The notes beneath the pieces were generated by a model. The model was not told the DNA's origin and ran no database searches. It saw only the letters and a program-made list of their open reading frames with translations. Shown piece by piece: positions 45,486 through 55,697 of a DNA stretch of 64,000 nucleotides (the stretch's first letter is position 1; the number at the start of each line of letters is the position of its first letter). The DNA comes from Microbacterium gallinarum. Its GTDB lineage: Bacteria; Actinomycetota; Actinomycetes; Actinomycetales; Microbacteriaceae. The stretch spans positions 213,149 to 277,148 of the forward strand of contig NZ_JACSPM010000004.1 in the NCBI RefSeq assembly GCF_014837165.1, in the 5' to 3' direction. The position numbers and the translations under genes were made by a program.

Positions 45486-48347
45486 GTGGGCCCAGGCGAG
45501 GCGGGCGCAACCCCTCAGATCGTCGGGCGGGACGACGTCCGGCGGCGGGTCCTCGCGCGCCTGGCTCCACCGGGACCGGGCGGGTGCGGCTCGGTGATCC
45601 TCACGGGTGAGCCGGGCGTAGGAAAGACGACCCTCGCCAAGGACGCGGTCGCGAGGCTCGCCGACGCCGCCGTGTTCGCAGGCTCCTGCCTTCCGCTGTC
45701 CACCGTTTCGGTTCCGATGCTGGCGTTCCGCTCGATGTTCCGGCTGGTCGGTGCGGACTCGGTGGCGGACTTCGATGCCGCACCCGCGAGCGCGCTCCTT
45801 CAGCTGGATGCCTGGCTGGACGAGCAGACCGCTGACCAGCGCGTCGTGCTGCTCGTCGACGACCTGCAATGGGCCGACAGCGCGATGCTCGACGCGTTGC
45901 TGTACCTGATGTCCGGGCCGCCGGCGCGCAGGCTGAGCATCATCGCGACGGTTCGCGACGAGTCGACGACGGCGCCCCGACCGGTGGACCGCTGGCTGTC
46001 CAACGCGCGCCACGTCGAGTCGTGCGAGGTCGTCGCGGTGGAGCCGCTCGACCGCGCCGGGACGACGGAGCAGCTCGCCGCCCTGCTGGGGCGTTCCCCG
46101 CATCAGACCCTCGTCGAGGAGGTGTGGGCGCACACGAGGGGCTTTCCCTACTTCACCGCCCTGACAGTCGAGGGCATCGATCCCGATGCGCGTCGTCTTC
46201 CCCCGGCGCTGCCCTCACGCCTGGCCGAAGCGGTGCTGGCCCCCGCGCATGAGCTCGGCGAGGCTGTCGCGGGGGTGCTGCGCGTGCTCGCAGTCGGGGG
46301 CAGACCGCTGACGGCGAACGAGCTTCACGAGGTCGTCGCCGCGGTGGAGCGGGCACCGGGCCCCCGTCCCGCCGATATCGAGAACGCACTGGCCACTGCG
46401 GCGGAGGCGGGCATCGTGGGCGTCGGAGCACACGGCTCGTATTGGTTCCGGCATCCGCTCTCCGCGGAGATGCTCGCCGCGGAGCTGGCTGAGCGCGAGC
46501 GCACCGCGTGGCACGCCGCCTTCGTCCGCCGCGCGGAGGTCCGATCGACGGAGGGGGCGTCGTTCGAGGACGTCATCCGGCTCGCCGATCACGCCGAGGA
46601 GTCGGGCGACGCCGACGACGCGTACCGCTGGACGGTGGCCGCCTGCCGTGCCGCGCTGGTCGGGGGCAGCTTCGCGCAGGCGCTCCGATTCGCGGACCGC
46701 GCACTGCAGTGGCACCCTCGCGTGGATGCGCCCGCGGAGTCGCAGCGGGAGCTGCTCGAGCTGCGTCGGCGGGCCGCCGCCGATGCCGGCGACGGTGAGG
46801 CGGAACTCGAGACCGTCGAGAGCCTGCTGCGCAGTGTCGAGCCCGAGGAGCGGCGGCTGCGCCTCGAACTGGATGCGCGCCGCCTCCTGCTGCGCGCCGC
46901 CGGCCAGCTCTCCGAGCCGACCGAGCACGAGGTCGGCGCGCTGTGCGCGCGGGTCCGCGCCGAGCATGCCGACTGGGAGGACGCGTTCGCGCTGGCGGTC
47001 GCGTCGCTGTGGATGCCCGCCGCCGACGCAGCAGTCACCGCGCATGACGCGCTCGGACTGGCCCGCGCGACCGACCATGATGTCGCCCTGGCATGGTCGC
47101 TGACCGCGTCCGTCCACAGCGCGGAGCGCGTCGGCGACACGGCGCAGATCCGCCGGCTCGCGCCGGAGGCGCTGCGGGCGGCTGTGCGCATCCGCGACGG
47201 ACTCGCCCACAACATGGCGGTGAACATCGCCGCCACGGCGTCGCACCCGGGGAGGCCGGATGAATTCGCCGATGCGATCCACCGCGCGAGGGTCACCGCT
47301 TCCGGGACGCTTCCGAGCCCCTACGTCGGATGGCTGGGGATGTGGGAGGCGACAGATTGGTTTCTGCTGGGGCGGTGGGACCGGTGCAGGGCCGCGCTGC
47401 GCTCCACCTTGAGCGAGTATCCGGGTCGCCCCGTCGACGTCGCCAGCCGCGCTGTCGCAGGCTGGCTGGCCGTGCGGCAGGGACGCGCGGAACGCGCGCG
47501 GACGCACTTCGCCCGCGCGGACGAGCTCATCGCCGAGGGAGAACTCGTCGTCTCACCGGACGACGTGATCGCGAGGGCCGAGCTGGAGCTCGCCCTGGGC
47601 GACACCGGCGCGGCTGCGAGGCTGGTCGACGAGGCCTCCTCACGGCGCGAGGCCAAGGAGCTGGTGCCCGTGGCCGCGCGCGTCCTCGCCGATCATGTGC
47701 GGTCCGGCGCGCCGGAGGCGACGCTGCCGGCCGCGGTTCGCGACCTGGCGCGGCGCGAGCTTCCGACCGACAGGACCGCCGACACGATGATCGACGGACG
47801 CGAGTACGCGCCCGTCTGGGAGCGGCTGCAGCGCGCGGAGCTCGCGCGTGCCGGATCGGTCGACGATTCGGCGGACCGCTGGCTGGAGGCAGCCGAGGCG
47901 TGCGCCGGTGCGGACCTGCCCTGGGAAGAGGCCTACTGCTGTGAGAAGGCGGCGGAGGCGCTGCTCATCGCGGTGCGTCCGGATCGCGCCCGCGCCGCGG
48001 AGCCGCTGCGGCGAGGTTTGGCCATCACGGACCGACTCGGGGCGCGGCCGTTGGGGGCATCGCTGCGGCAGCTCGCGCTTTCGGCGCGGATCCCGCTGCC
48101 CGGGTCCGGCGCCGGGGACGAGGCATCCGCTCGCCCTCTTCCGCTCTTCATCGACGGCCTGACTCCGCGCGAGATCGAGATCGTCCGACTCGTGGTCGCC
48201 GGACGCACCTACCGTGAGATCGCGGGAGAGCTGTTCGTGAGCGAGAAGACCGTCAGCTCGCATATCTCGAACGTGCTGCGAAAGACCGGGGCGGCGAATC
48301 GCATCGACCTGGCGCGCCGGGCCGCGGCAGTCATGCCCCCGTCGTGA
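45486..48347 (+). CDS. Large LuxR-family ATPase regulator (LAL type)
   Basis: A 953-residue transcription factor of the MalT/LAL class. The N-terminal STAND-type ATPase has Walker A at about 41-49 (GEPGVGKTT) and Walker B VVLLVDDLQWAD; a long helical, TPR-like region (about 350-870) should sense a ligand or partner; the C-terminal 65 residues are a LuxR helix-turn-helix (LTPREIEIVRLVVAGRTYREI, then FVSEKTVSSHISNVL). The GTG at 45486 has GGAGAG directly before it; CACACT a little upstream may be a weak -10 box. It overlaps fadD tail to tail by 17 bases. Target genes are unknown; the neighbouring secreted protein is one candidate. Confidence 0.9.
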   Translation: MGPGEAGATPQIVGRDDVRRRVLARLAPPGPGGCGSVILTGEPGVGKTTLAKDAVARLADAAVFAGSCLPLSTVSVPMLAFRSMFRLVGADSVADFDAAPASALLQLDAWLDEQTADQRVVLLVDDLQWADSAMLDALLYLMSGPPARRLSIIATVRDESTTAPRPVDRWLSNARHVESCEVVAVEPLDRAGTTEQLAALLGRSPHQTLVEEVWAHTRGFPYFTALTVEGIDPDARRLPPALPSRLAEAVLAPAHELGEAVAGVLRVLAVGGRPLTANELHEVVAAVERAPGPRPADIENALATAAEAGIVGVGAHGSYWFRHPLSAEMLAAELAERERTAWHAAFVRRAEVRSTEGASFEDVIRLADHAEESGDADDAYRWTVAACRAALVGGSFAQALRFADRALQWHPRVDAPAESQRELLELRRRAAADAGDGEAELETVESLLRSVEPEERRLRLELDARRLLLRAAGQLSEPTEHEVGALCARVRAEHADWEDAFALAVASLWMPAADAAVTAHDALGLARATDHDVALAWSLTASVHSAERVGDTAQIRRLAPEALRAAVRIRDGLAHNMAVNIAATASHPGRPDEFADAIHRARVTASGTLPSPYVGWLGMWEATDWFLLGRWDRCRAALRSTLSEYPGRPVDVASRAVAGWLAVRQGRAERARTHFARADELIAEGELVVSPDDVIARAELELALGDTGAAARLVDEASSRREAKELVPVAARVLADHVRSGAPEATLPAAVRDLARRELPTDRTADTMIDGREYAPVWERLQRAELARAGSVDDSADRWLEAAEACAGADLPWEEAYCCEKAAEALLIAVRPDRARAAEPLRRGLAITDRLGARPLGASLRQLALSARIPLPGSGAGDEASARPLPLFIDGLTPREIEIVRLVVAGRTYREIAGELFVSEKTVSSHISNVLRKTGAANRIDLARRAAAVMPPS

Positions 48348-50031
48348 GCGTGAGCAGGCGGTCCCGCACCTGACGGCGGAGAACCTTGCCGATGAGCGAC
48401 TTCGGCAGCTCGTCCACGACGAAGATTCGCCGCGGCACCTTGTACGGGGTCAAGATGCCGCGCGCGAACTCGCGCACGGCCTCGACGTCGATCTCCTCGC
48501 CGGGGACGAGCACGACCGCCGCGACCACCTCTTCGCCGCTGTGCTCGCTCGGCAGGCCGACGACCGCGGCATCCTCGACCTGGGGATGCTGACGCAGGGC
48601 GTTCTCGACTTCGGTCGGGGCGACGTTGAACCCGCCCGTGATGATGAGCTCCTTGATGCGATCGACGACCCTCACGAAGCCGGCGTCGTCGATCATGACG
48701 ATGTCGCCGGTGCGGAACCAGCCGTCGGTGAAGACCGCCTCGGTCTCCTCCGGCTTGCCGTAGTAGCCGCCGAACACCTGCGGCCCGCGCACGATGAGCT
48801 CACCGCGTTCGCCCTTCGGCACGTCCTGGGTCGGGTCGTCGGGGTCGACCACGCGGCACTCGGTGCCCGGCAGCGGCAGCCCGACCGTTCCGGGCACGCG
48901 GTTGTCGGCCACCGGGTTGGCCATCAGCACAGGGGAGCACTCGCTCAGACCGTAGCCCTCGACCAGGTAGCCGCCCGAGGCGGCCTCGAACGGCACGACG
49001 AGTTCGTGGGGGAGTGCCATGGCACCCGAGATCGCCACCTGCGTCCCCTGGAGCGACACGCCCTTCTCGCGCGCGGCCTTGAGCAGCCGATCGGCGATCG
49101 GCGGCACGAGCGGGAGGAAGGTGGCCGGATGCTTCTTCGTGACCTCGAGCACCATGTCGGGGTCGAAGCGCGGGAAGAGCACGAGGCGGGCGCCCATCGA
49201 CATCGCGAATGTGAGACAGAGCGTGAGCCCGTACGCGTGGAACATCGGCAGCACGGCGTAGACCACGCATCCCTCGCCGCGCACGATCGACGGCACCCAC
49301 GCGCGGGACTGCGCCGCGTTCGACAGCAGGTTGCGGTGCGTCAGCGACGCGCCCTTCGGCGAGCCGGTCGTGCCGCTCGTGTACTGGATGAGCGCGAGGT
49401 CGTCCGTAGCCGGCTTCGGATGCGTCGCCGGCAGCGGCTCCGAGCCGACGACGTCCTCCCACGCGATGGCGCCGCTGACGCGGTCCGTGAGCGCGCTGCG
49501 CGCCTCGCGTGCCTTCGACAGCGGAAGGCGCAGCGCGAGACGCGTCGTGAACGGCATGGCGCGGGTGATGTCGACCGAGATCACCGACGTGACCGCGAGA
49601 TCGGCGGGGAACTCCTGCACCGTCTTGACGACCTTCGACCACACGATCGCGTGCTTCGCCCCGTGATCCTCGAACTGCTTGCGCAGCTCGCGCGGGGTGT
49701 AGAGCGGGTTGTGCTCGATGACGACGGCGCCCAGCCGCAGGATCGCGTAGAAGGCGACGATGTGCTGGGGGCAGTTCGGCAGCACGATCGCCACCGGATC
49801 CCCCGCCCGCACGCCCAGCGCCCGCAGTCCGGCGGCGGCGCGCTCGATCTGCTCGTGCAGCGACCGGTACGAAGTCTCCCGTCCGAAGAACTGCAGGGCC
49901 GCGGCATCCGGATAGTCCTTCGCGGACTCCTCGACGATGTCGACGAGCGAACCGCTGACGGGTTCGAGGTCCTGCGGCACGCCTTCGGCGTAGCTGGCGA
50001 TCCACGGGCGAGGCGGGTCATAGGTCGTCAC
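48331..50031 (-). CDS. Long-chain fatty acid-CoA ligase
   Basis: A 566-residue AMP-forming acyl-CoA synthetase that activates fatty acids for beta-oxidation or lipid synthesis. The AMP motif is YTSGTTGSPKGASLTH, with GYGLSECSPV, the GWFRTGDIV motif and the C-terminal catalytic lysine in PKSLIGKVLRRQ. The length and the IEHNPLYTPRELRKQFEDHG segment are like FadD. The start is GTG at 50031, 6 nt after a TAGGCT box. It is divergent from gatC and overlaps the regulator gene by 17 bases at its 3' end. Confidence 0.93.
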   Translation of the reverse strand: MTTYDPPRPWIASYAEGVPQDLEPVSGSLVDIVEESAKDYPDAAALQFFGRETSYRSLHEQIERAAAGLRALGVRAGDPVAIVLPNCPQHIVAFYAILRLGAVVIEHNPLYTPRELRKQFEDHGAKHAIVWSKVVKTVQEFPADLAVTSVISVDITRAMPFTTRLALRLPLSKAREARSALTDRVSGAIAWEDVVGSEPLPATHPKPATDDLALIQYTSGTTGSPKGASLTHRNLLSNAAQSRAWVPSIVRGEGCVVYAVLPMFHAYGLTLCLTFAMSMGARLVLFPRFDPDMVLEVTKKHPATFLPLVPPIADRLLKAAREKGVSLQGTQVAISGAMALPHELVVPFEAASGGYLVEGYGLSECSPVLMANPVADNRVPGTVGLPLPGTECRVVDPDDPTQDVPKGERGELIVRGPQVFGGYYGKPEETEAVFTDGWFRTGDIVMIDDAGFVRVVDRIKELIITGGFNVAPTEVENALRQHPQVEDAAVVGLPSEHSGEEVVAAVVLVPGEEIDVEAVREFARGILTPYKVPRRIFVVDELPKSLIGKVLRRQVRDRLLTLTTGA

Positions 50032-50037
50032 GTCGCC

Positions 50038-50043
50038 AGCCTA
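50038..50043 (-). promoter_or_regulatory. -10 box TAGGCT, leaderless
   Basis: TAGGCT on the coding strand ends 6 nt before the GTG of the acyl-CoA ligase. Confidence 0.55.
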
Positions 50044-50087
50044 CGCCTCCGGGCTGGGGTGACCACGGGCCGGTGCTGCGGTCGAAC

Positions 50088-50093
50088 TAGACT
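50088..50093 (+). promoter_or_regulatory. -10 box TAGACT, leaderless gatC promoter
   Basis: TAGACT is followed by GTC and two GTG codons; the second GTG (50100) lies 6 nt after the hexamer, which fits a leaderless start. It serves gatCAB. Confidence 0.6.
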
Positions 50094-50099
50094 GTCGTG

Positions 50100-50399
50100 G
50101 TGTCTGAAATCACCCCCGATCTCGTGCGCCATCTTGGTGTGCTCGCCCGGATCCAGCTGTCCGATGAGGAGGTCGAGCGCCTGACCGGGCAGCTCGACGT
50201 GATCGTCGACAACATCGCGAAGGTCTCGGAGGTCGCCACCCCCGAGGTGGCCGCGACGAGCCACCCGATCCCGCTGGAGAACATCTTCCGCCCCGACGTC
50301 GTGGGCGACCAGCTCACGCCGGCGGAGGTTCTGCAGAATGCTCCGGATGCCGCGGACGGCCGTTTCCGCGTGACCGCGATCCTCGGCGAAGAGCAGTAA
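50100..50399 (+). CDS. gatC: Asp-tRNA(Asn)/Glu-tRNA(Gln) amidotransferase subunit C
   Basis: A 99-residue subunit that holds GatA and GatB together in the enzyme that amidates mischarged tRNAs. It has the typical [21 protein letters not shown] and the C-terminal LRPD-like [12 protein letters not shown]. The GTG at 50100 is preferred over the adjacent GTG at 50097 by its distance from the TAGACT box. The stop is 8 bases before gatA, and AAGGA near the stop serves as the gatA binding site. Confidence 0.95.
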   Translation: MSEITPDLVRHLGVLARIQLSDEEVERLTGQLDVIVDNIAKVSEVATPEVAATSHPIPLENIFRPDVVGDQLTPAEVLQNAPDAADGRFRVTAILGEEQ

Positions 50400-50407
50400 G
50401 GACCCCT

Positions 50408-51934
50408 GTGACCGATCTGACCAAGCTGAGCGCCGCCGCGCTCGCTGACAAGCTCACCGCCGGCGAGATCTCCAGCGTCGAGGCGACGCGGGCGCACCTC
50501 GACCGGATCGCCGCCGTCGACGGCGACGTCCACGCCTTCCTCCATGTGAGCGACCATGCGCTCGAGGTGGCCGCCGGCATCGATCGCCGCCGCGCGGCAG
50601 GCGAGGCGCTCGGCCCGGTCGCCGGCGTCCCGCTCGCGATCAAGGACGTGCTCGTGACGACGGACATGCCGTCCACGAGCGGATCGAAGATCCTCGAGGG
50701 CTACATGTCGCCCTACGACGCCACGGTCGTCGCGCGGTCGCGCGCCGCCGGGCTGGTGCCCCTCGGCAAGACGAACATGGACGAGTTCGCCATGGGATCG
50801 TCCACCGAGCACTCGGCGTACGGCCCGACACGCAACCCGTGGGATCTCGACCGCATCCCCGGCGGTTCGGGCGGCGGGTCCGCCGCTGCCGTGGCCGCGT
50901 TCGAGGCGCCGCTCGCCCTCGGCTCCGACACCGGCGGCTCGATCCGCCAGCCTGCGCACGTCACCGGCACCGTCGGACTCAAGCCGACGTACGGCGGCGT
51001 CAGCCGCTACGGGGCGATCGCCCTGGCGTCCAGCCTCGACCAGGTGGGTCCCGTCACCCGCACGGTCCTCGACGCGGGGCTGCTGCATGACGTGATCGGC
51101 GGCCACGACCCTCACGACTCGACGTCGCTGTCCGACGCCTGGCCCTCGTTCGCCGAGGCCGCCCGTGAGGGCGCACGCGGCGATGTCCTCAAGGGGCTCA
51201 AGGTCGGCGTGATCAAGGAGCTGCCCGACGCCGGCTTCCAGCCGGGCGTCTCGGCGTCCTTCCGAAGCGCCCTCGCCGCGATGGAGGCGCAGGGCGCCGA
51301 GATCGTCGAGATCAGCGCGCCGCACTTCGAGTACGGGGTCGCGGCGTACTACCTGATCCTGCCCGCCGAGGCATCCAGCAATCTGGCCAAGTTCGACTCC
51401 GTGCGCTTCGGCCTGCGCGTCGACGTGCCGGGCGGCACGGTCGAGGACGTCATGGCGCGCACGCGCGACGTCGGGTTCGGCGACGAGGTCAAGCGCCGCA
51501 TCATCCTGGGCACGTACGCGCTCTCGGCGGGCTACTACGACGCCTATTACGGCTCGGCGCAGAAGGTGCGCACGCTCATCCAGCAGGACTTCGACTCGGC
51601 GTTCGCGTCGGTCGACGTCATCGCCACGCCGTCCGCGCCGACCACGGCGTTCCGTCTGGGCGAGAAGATCGACGACCCGATGCAGATGTACCTCAACGAT
51701 GTGACGACGATCCCCGCAAACCTCGCAGGCGTTCCCGGCATCTCGATCCCGTCGGGTCTCGCCGACGAGGACGGCCTGCCCGTCGGCATCCAGTTCCTCG
51801 CTCCGGCTCGCGAGGACGCGCGCCTCTATCGCGTCGGCGCGGCGCTCGAGGCGCTGCTGGTGGACTCGTGGGGCGCGTCGCTGCTGGAGCGCGCACCGCA
51901 GCTCGGCGACTCGACGCAGGGAGGGGCACTCTGA
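50408..51934 (+). CDS. gatA: Asp-tRNA(Asn)/Glu-tRNA(Gln) amidotransferase subunit A
   Basis: A 508-residue amidase-signature enzyme that releases ammonia from glutamine. The Ser-cisSer-Lys triad is present: Lys in [12 protein letters not shown], serines in [14 protein letters not shown] and [11 protein letters not shown]. Start is GTG at 50408. It shares one base with gatB (TGATG), so translation is coupled. The ammonia it makes is channelled to GatB. Confidence 0.96.
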   Translation: MTDLTKLSAAALADKLTAGEISSVEATRAHLDRIAAVDGDVHAFLHVSDHALEVAAGIDRRRAAGEALGPVAGVPLAIKDVLVTTDMPSTSGSKILEGYMSPYDATVVARSRAAGLVPLGKTNMDEFAMGSSTEHSAYGPTRNPWDLDRIPGGSGGGSAAAVAAFEAPLALGSDTGGSIRQPAHVTGTVGLKPTYGGVSRYGAIALASSLDQVGPVTRTVLDAGLLHDVIGGHDPHDSTSLSDAWPSFAEAAREGARGDVLKGLKVGVIKELPDAGFQPGVSASFRSALAAMEAQGAEIVEISAPHFEYGVAAYYLILPAEASSNLAKFDSVRFGLRVDVPGGTVEDVMARTRDVGFGDEVKRRIILGTYALSAGYYDAYYGSAQKVRTLIQQDFDSAFASVDVIATPSAPTTAFRLGEKIDDPMQMYLNDVTTIPANLAGVPGISIPSGLADEDGLPVGIQFLAPAREDARLYRVGAALEALLVDSWGASLLERAPQLGDSTQGGAL

Positions 51935-53451
51935 TGGCCAAGGACACGCTGATGGACTTCGACGAGGCCCTCGAGCTGTACGAGCCGGTGCTCGGCTTCG
52001 AGGTGCACGTCGAGCTCAACACCAAGACCAAGATGTTCTCGGGCGCCGCCAACCCGGCCCACGCCGACAACCACGGCGCCGAGCCGAACACGCTCGTCGC
52101 GCCGGTCGACATGGGCCTGCCGGGCTCGCTGCCGACGGTGAACGCCGAGGCCGTGAAGTACTCGATCAGCCTGGGCCTCGCCCTGGGCTGCTCGATCGCG
52201 CCGTCGAGCCGGTTCGCACGGAAGAACTACTTCTACCCCGATCTCGGCAAGAACTACCAGATCTCGCAGTACGACGAGCCCATCGCTTTCGAGGGTCAGG
52301 TCGACGTCGAGCTCTCCGACGGGTCGATCGTCACGGTGCCGATCGAGCGCGCGCACATGGAGGAGGATGCCGGCAAGCTCACGCACGTCGGCGGCTCGAC
52401 CGGGCGCATCCAGGGGGCGGAGTACTCGCTCGTCGACTACAACCGCGCCGGTGTGCCCCTCGTCGAGATCGTCACCAAGCCGATCTTCGGCGCCGAGCAC
52501 CGCGCGCCCGAGATCGCGAAGGCCTACGTGCAGACGATCCGTGACATCGTGATCTCGCTGGGCATCTCGGAGGCGCGCATGGAGCGGGGCAACCTCCGCT
52601 GCGATGCGAACGTCTCGCTCCGCCCGCGCGGCCAGGAGAAGCTCGGCACCCGCACCGAGACGAAGAACGTCAACTCGATGCGGTCGGTCGAGCGCGCTGT
52701 CCGCTACGAGATCCAGCGTCAGGCGGCCATCCTCGCCGTCGGCGGCTCGATCATCCAGGAGACGCGCCACTGGCACGAGGACACCGGCACCACCTCGCCG
52801 GGGCGGCCGAAGTCGGACGCTGACGACTACCGCTACTTCCCCGAGCCCGACCTGCTGCCTGTCGCACCTGCGTCGGCCCTGATCGAGGAGCTCCGGGCCG
52901 CACTGCCCGAGCCGCCGGCCGCGCGCCGGCGTCGCCTGAAGGCGGACTGGGGCTTCACCGACCTCGAGTTCCAGGACGTCGTCAACGGCGGCCTGCTCGC
53001 CGAGGTCGAGGCCACCGTCGCCGCCGGTGCCGCGCCGGCTGCCGCACGCAAGTGGTGGACAGGTGAGATCACCCGGGTCGCCAACGCCCAGGGGCGCGAG
53101 GCCTCCGACCTCGTGACGCCGGCCGATGTCGCCGCCCTGCAGTCGCTCGTCGACGCAGGGTCGCTCAACGACAAGCTCGCGCGCCAGGTGCTGGAAGGCG
53201 TCATCGCCGGCGAAGGCGCGCCGCAGGAGGTCGTCGACGCGCGCGGACTCGCCGTCGTCTCGGACGACGGTGCGCTGATCGCCGCCATCGACGAGGCGCT
53301 GGCGTCGCAGCCCGACGTGCTCGCCAAGATCCGCGACGGCAAGGTGCAGGCCGCCGGCGCCGTCATCGGCGCCGTGATGAAGGCGATGAAGGGGCAGGCC
53401 GACGCCGCCCGCGTACGCGAGCTGGTGCTGGAGCGCGCCGCCGCAGACTGA
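51934..53451 (+). CDS. gatB: Asp-tRNA(Asn)/Glu-tRNA(Gln) amidotransferase subunit B
   Basis: A 505-residue kinase/transferase subunit that phosphorylates the tRNA-bound Glu or Asp and amidates it. Family motifs are [46 protein letters not shown] and [16 protein letters not shown]. The C-terminal helical and tail domains ([16 protein letters not shown] onward) bind tRNA. It starts at the ATG overlapping the gatA stop. Downstream is dinB after 59 bases. Confidence 0.96.
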   Translation: MAKDTLMDFDEALELYEPVLGFEVHVELNTKTKMFSGAANPAHADNHGAEPNTLVAPVDMGLPGSLPTVNAEAVKYSISLGLALGCSIAPSSRFARKNYFYPDLGKNYQISQYDEPIAFEGQVDVELSDGSIVTVPIERAHMEEDAGKLTHVGGSTGRIQGAEYSLVDYNRAGVPLVEIVTKPIFGAEHRAPEIAKAYVQTIRDIVISLGISEARMERGNLRCDANVSLRPRGQEKLGTRTETKNVNSMRSVERAVRYEIQRQAAILAVGGSIIQETRHWHEDTGTTSPGRPKSDADDYRYFPEPDLLPVAPASALIEELRAALPEPPAARRRRLKADWGFTDLEFQDVVNGGLLAEVEATVAAGAAPAAARKWWTGEITRVANAQGREASDLVTPADVAALQSLVDAGSLNDKLARQVLEGVIAGEGAPQEVVDARGLAVVSDDGALIAAIDEALASQPDVLAKIRDGKVQAAGAVIGAVMKAMKGQADAARVRELVLERAAAD

Positions 53452-53510
53452 GACCCGCACCCTCCGGCGTCGCCGGGCGCGACGTCGGAGGGAAGGGGGA
53501 GGATCGGACC

Positions 53511-54776
53511 ATGGGACGTGGCGACGGCACCGGGCGGCTCGTGTCGCCCGACGGAGCCGACGACAGCGGCACCGGCATCCTCCATGTCGACATGGATGCG
53601 TTCTACGCGTCGGTCGAGCAGCTCGACGACCCGTCGCTGGTGGGCAAGCCGATCATCATCGGCGCTCCCGACAGCCGCTCGGTGGTCTCGAGCGCCTCGT
53701 ACGAGGCACGCCGCTTCGGCGTGCGGTCGGCGATGCCCGTCGGGCAGGCGCTGCGGCTGTGCCCCACGGCGATCGTCGTGCCGCCCCACTTCGACCGCTA
53801 CCTCGCGCTGTCGGGCCAGGTCATGCGCATCTTCCGCGATGTCACCCCGCTGGTCGAGCCGCTGTCGATCGATGAGGCGTTCCTCGACGTGCGCGGCGTG
53901 CGACGGCTGTGGGGGAGTCCTGCGATGATCGCGCGCGAGCTGCGGACGCGCGTCCGGGCCGAAACCGGTCTGACGTGCAGCATCGGGGTCGCGGCGACGA
54001 AGCACGTCGCGAAGATGGCCTCGACCATCAGCAAGCCCGACGGCCTGCTCGTCGTCGCCGAGGCCGACACGGCGGCGTTCCTTGCGCCGCGGTCGGTGCG
54101 GGCGCTGTGGGGAGTCGGCCCGAAGGCCGCCGAGGCGCTCGAGGGGCGCGGCATCCGCACGATCGGCGACATCATCGACACCCCGCGCGACGTGCTCGAT
54201 CGCGCTCTCGGGCCCGCCATGGGCGAGCGGGTCTGGTATCTCGCACGGGGCATCGATGCGCGGTCGGTCGACACCGAACGCGTCGAGAAGAGCGTCGGCC
54301 ACGAAGAGACGTTCCACGAAGACATCGCCGATCCGCGCATCCTGCGCACCGAGCTGCGGCGGCTCGCCGACCGCGTGGGTGCGCGCCTGCGCAGCGGCGG
54401 GTGGGAGGCGTCCACGATCGCGATCAAGGTGCGCTTCGCCGACTTCACCACGATCTCCCGCTCGCAGACCCTGCCCGAGCCCACCGCGGTCGGCCAGCGG
54501 ATCGGCGACGCGGCACATGAGCTGTTCGACGCGGTAGAGCGGCATCTGCCCGTGCGGCTGATCGGGGTTCGGGCCGAGAAGCTGCGCGCAGCAGGCTCGG
54601 CACCGCTCGCACTGTGGGACGACGACGCCGAGTGGCGACGCATCGAAGACGCCCTGGACGGAGCCGCGGCGAAGTTCGGCCGCGGCGCAGTCACGCGCGG
54701 CACGCTGCTCGGCAAGGCACGCGGCGGCGGCAGTCTTCCCTCGAGCCCGCTCCCGCCGAAGCCGGATCAGGGCTGA
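53511..54776 (+). CDS. dinB: DNA polymerase IV (Y family)
   Basis: A 421-residue translesion polymerase. The palm motifs are ILHVDMDAFYASVEQ and LSIDEAFLDVRGV with the catalytic acids; the helix-hairpin-helix (LWGVGPKAAEALEGRGI) and the little-finger domain follow. The C-terminal KPDQG does not resemble a beta-clamp motif, though RGTLLGKA lies nearby. GGGGGAGG lies eight bases before the ATG. No LexA box is visible in the 59 bases before it, so it may not be SOS-controlled here. Confidence 0.94.
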   Translation: MGRGDGTGRLVSPDGADDSGTGILHVDMDAFYASVEQLDDPSLVGKPIIIGAPDSRSVVSSASYEARRFGVRSAMPVGQALRLCPTAIVVPPHFDRYLALSGQVMRIFRDVTPLVEPLSIDEAFLDVRGVRRLWGSPAMIARELRTRVRAETGLTCSIGVAATKHVAKMASTISKPDGLLVVAEADTAAFLAPRSVRALWGVGPKAAEALEGRGIRTIGDIIDTPRDVLDRALGPAMGERVWYLARGIDARSVDTERVEKSVGHEETFHEDIADPRILRTELRRLADRVGARLRSGGWEASTIAIKVRFADFTTISRSQTLPEPTAVGQRIGDAAHELFDAVERHLPVRLIGVRAEKLRAAGSAPLALWDDDAEWRRIEDALDGAAAKFGRGAVTRGTLLGKARGGGSLPSSPLPPKPDQG

Positions 54777-54796
54777 CACCGGCGCCGCGCGGCCGG

Positions 54797-54802
54797 TAGC
54801 GT
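54797..54802 (+). promoter_or_regulatory. -10 box TAGCGT, leaderless
   Basis: TAGCGT ends 6 nt before the ATG at 54809. Confidence 0.55.
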
Positions 54803-54808
54803 GGGGTC

Positions 54809-55129
54809 ATGCCCAACATCGCACTCGAGCTCGGCAAGCAATCCGCGAACTTCGGCGTCAAGAGCGCCTACGGCGAGCAGCAGGATGTCGACGGCATCCG
54901 CGTCATCCCGGTCGCGCTGACGTGGTCGGGTTTCGGCGGCGGCTCCGACGAGTCCGGCAACGGCGGTGGGGGCGGCGGTGGCTGGGCAGTCCCGGTCGGC
55001 GCGTACATCCGCCGGGGCGACGACCTGCGATTCGAGCCGAACATCGTCTCGCTCCTCGCTGTCGCCATCCCGTTCGTGTTCTTCGCCGGGCGCGCCCTCA
55101 GCCGTGTCATCCGCGCCCTCAAGAAGTAG
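54809..55129 (+). CDS. GerW/YtfJ-like small membrane protein
   Basis: A 106-residue protein. The N-terminal half (MPNIALELGKQSANFGVKSA) and the glycine-rich core GFGGGSDESG followed by seven glycines and WAVPVGAYIR resemble the GerW/YtfJ sporulation-associated family, whose actinobacterial members occur in non-sporulating species. A C-terminal membrane segment (about 79-98) ends in basic residues. The family assignment rests on the glycine-rich pattern only. The last 26 bases overlap the next gene. Confidence 0.6.
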   Translation: MPNIALELGKQSANFGVKSAYGEQQDVDGIRVIPVALTWSGFGGGSDESGNGGGGGGGWAVPVGAYIRRGDDLRFEPNIVSLLAVAIPFVFFAGRALSRVIRALKK

Positions 55130-55697
55130 CTCCGACTCGGTCTCCCGCGCCCTCGAGGCTGCGACGGCGGCGATCGTCGACGCCGTCACGGCGCTGTCGG
55201 CGACGAACCCGGTCGTACTCATCGACGGATGCAGCGGAGCCGGCAAGACCTCGCTCGCCAGGTCCCTGGTCGCGCGCTGGCCGCTCACCGGCCGGGTGCA
55301 GCTGGTCGCGCTCGACTCGGTATACCCCGGCTGGGACGGGCTCGATGATGGCGTCGACCTGGCGCGCGAGCAGATCCTGGTCCCGCACGCGCGCGGCCTC
55401 ATCGGCGTGTGGCAGAGATGGGATTGGGATGCCGGGGCCCCTGCGGAGGCCCACGCCGTGGACCCCTCCCTGCCGCTCGTCGTCGAAGGGGCGGGCATCC
55501 TCACCCCGGTGACGGCGCGGTTGAGTGACGTGCGCGTCTGGGTGGATTCGCCGGCGTCGTCGCGCAAGGCGCGCGCGCTCCAGCGCGACGGCGACGCGTA
55601 TCGCCCGCACTGGGAGCGCTGGGCGCGTCAGGAAGACCGCCACATCACGCGCGACCAGCCGAGCCGGCTGGCGACGCATGTGTTCGCCGTGCCCTGA
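55104..55697 (+). CDS. P-loop ATP-binding protein, kinase-like
   Basis: A 197-residue soluble protein with Walker A GCSGAGKTS near residue 39 and VVEGAGIL as a likely Walker B or substrate region. The layout resembles small nucleoside or uridine kinases (AAA_17/18 type), and the segment DSVYPGWDGLDDGV resembles their substrate-binding part. The substrate is unknown. The GTG at 55104 is the only sensible in-frame start and overlaps the previous gene by 26 bases. Its stop abuts the convergent DUF2017 gene (TGATCA). Confidence 0.75.
   Translation: MSSAPSRSSSDSVSRALEAATAAIVDAVTALSATNPVVLIDGCSGAGKTSLARSLVARWPLTGRVQLVALDSVYPGWDGLDDGVDLAREQILVPHARGLIGVWQRWDWDAGAPAEAHAVDPSLPLVVEGAGILTPVTARLSDVRVWVDSPASSRKARALQRDGDAYRPHWERWARQEDRHITRDQPSRLATHVFAVP

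Noticed and set aside
53452..53510. LexA box before dinB
   Set aside because: The 59 bases before dinB contain no sequence close to TCGAAC-N4-GTTCGA.
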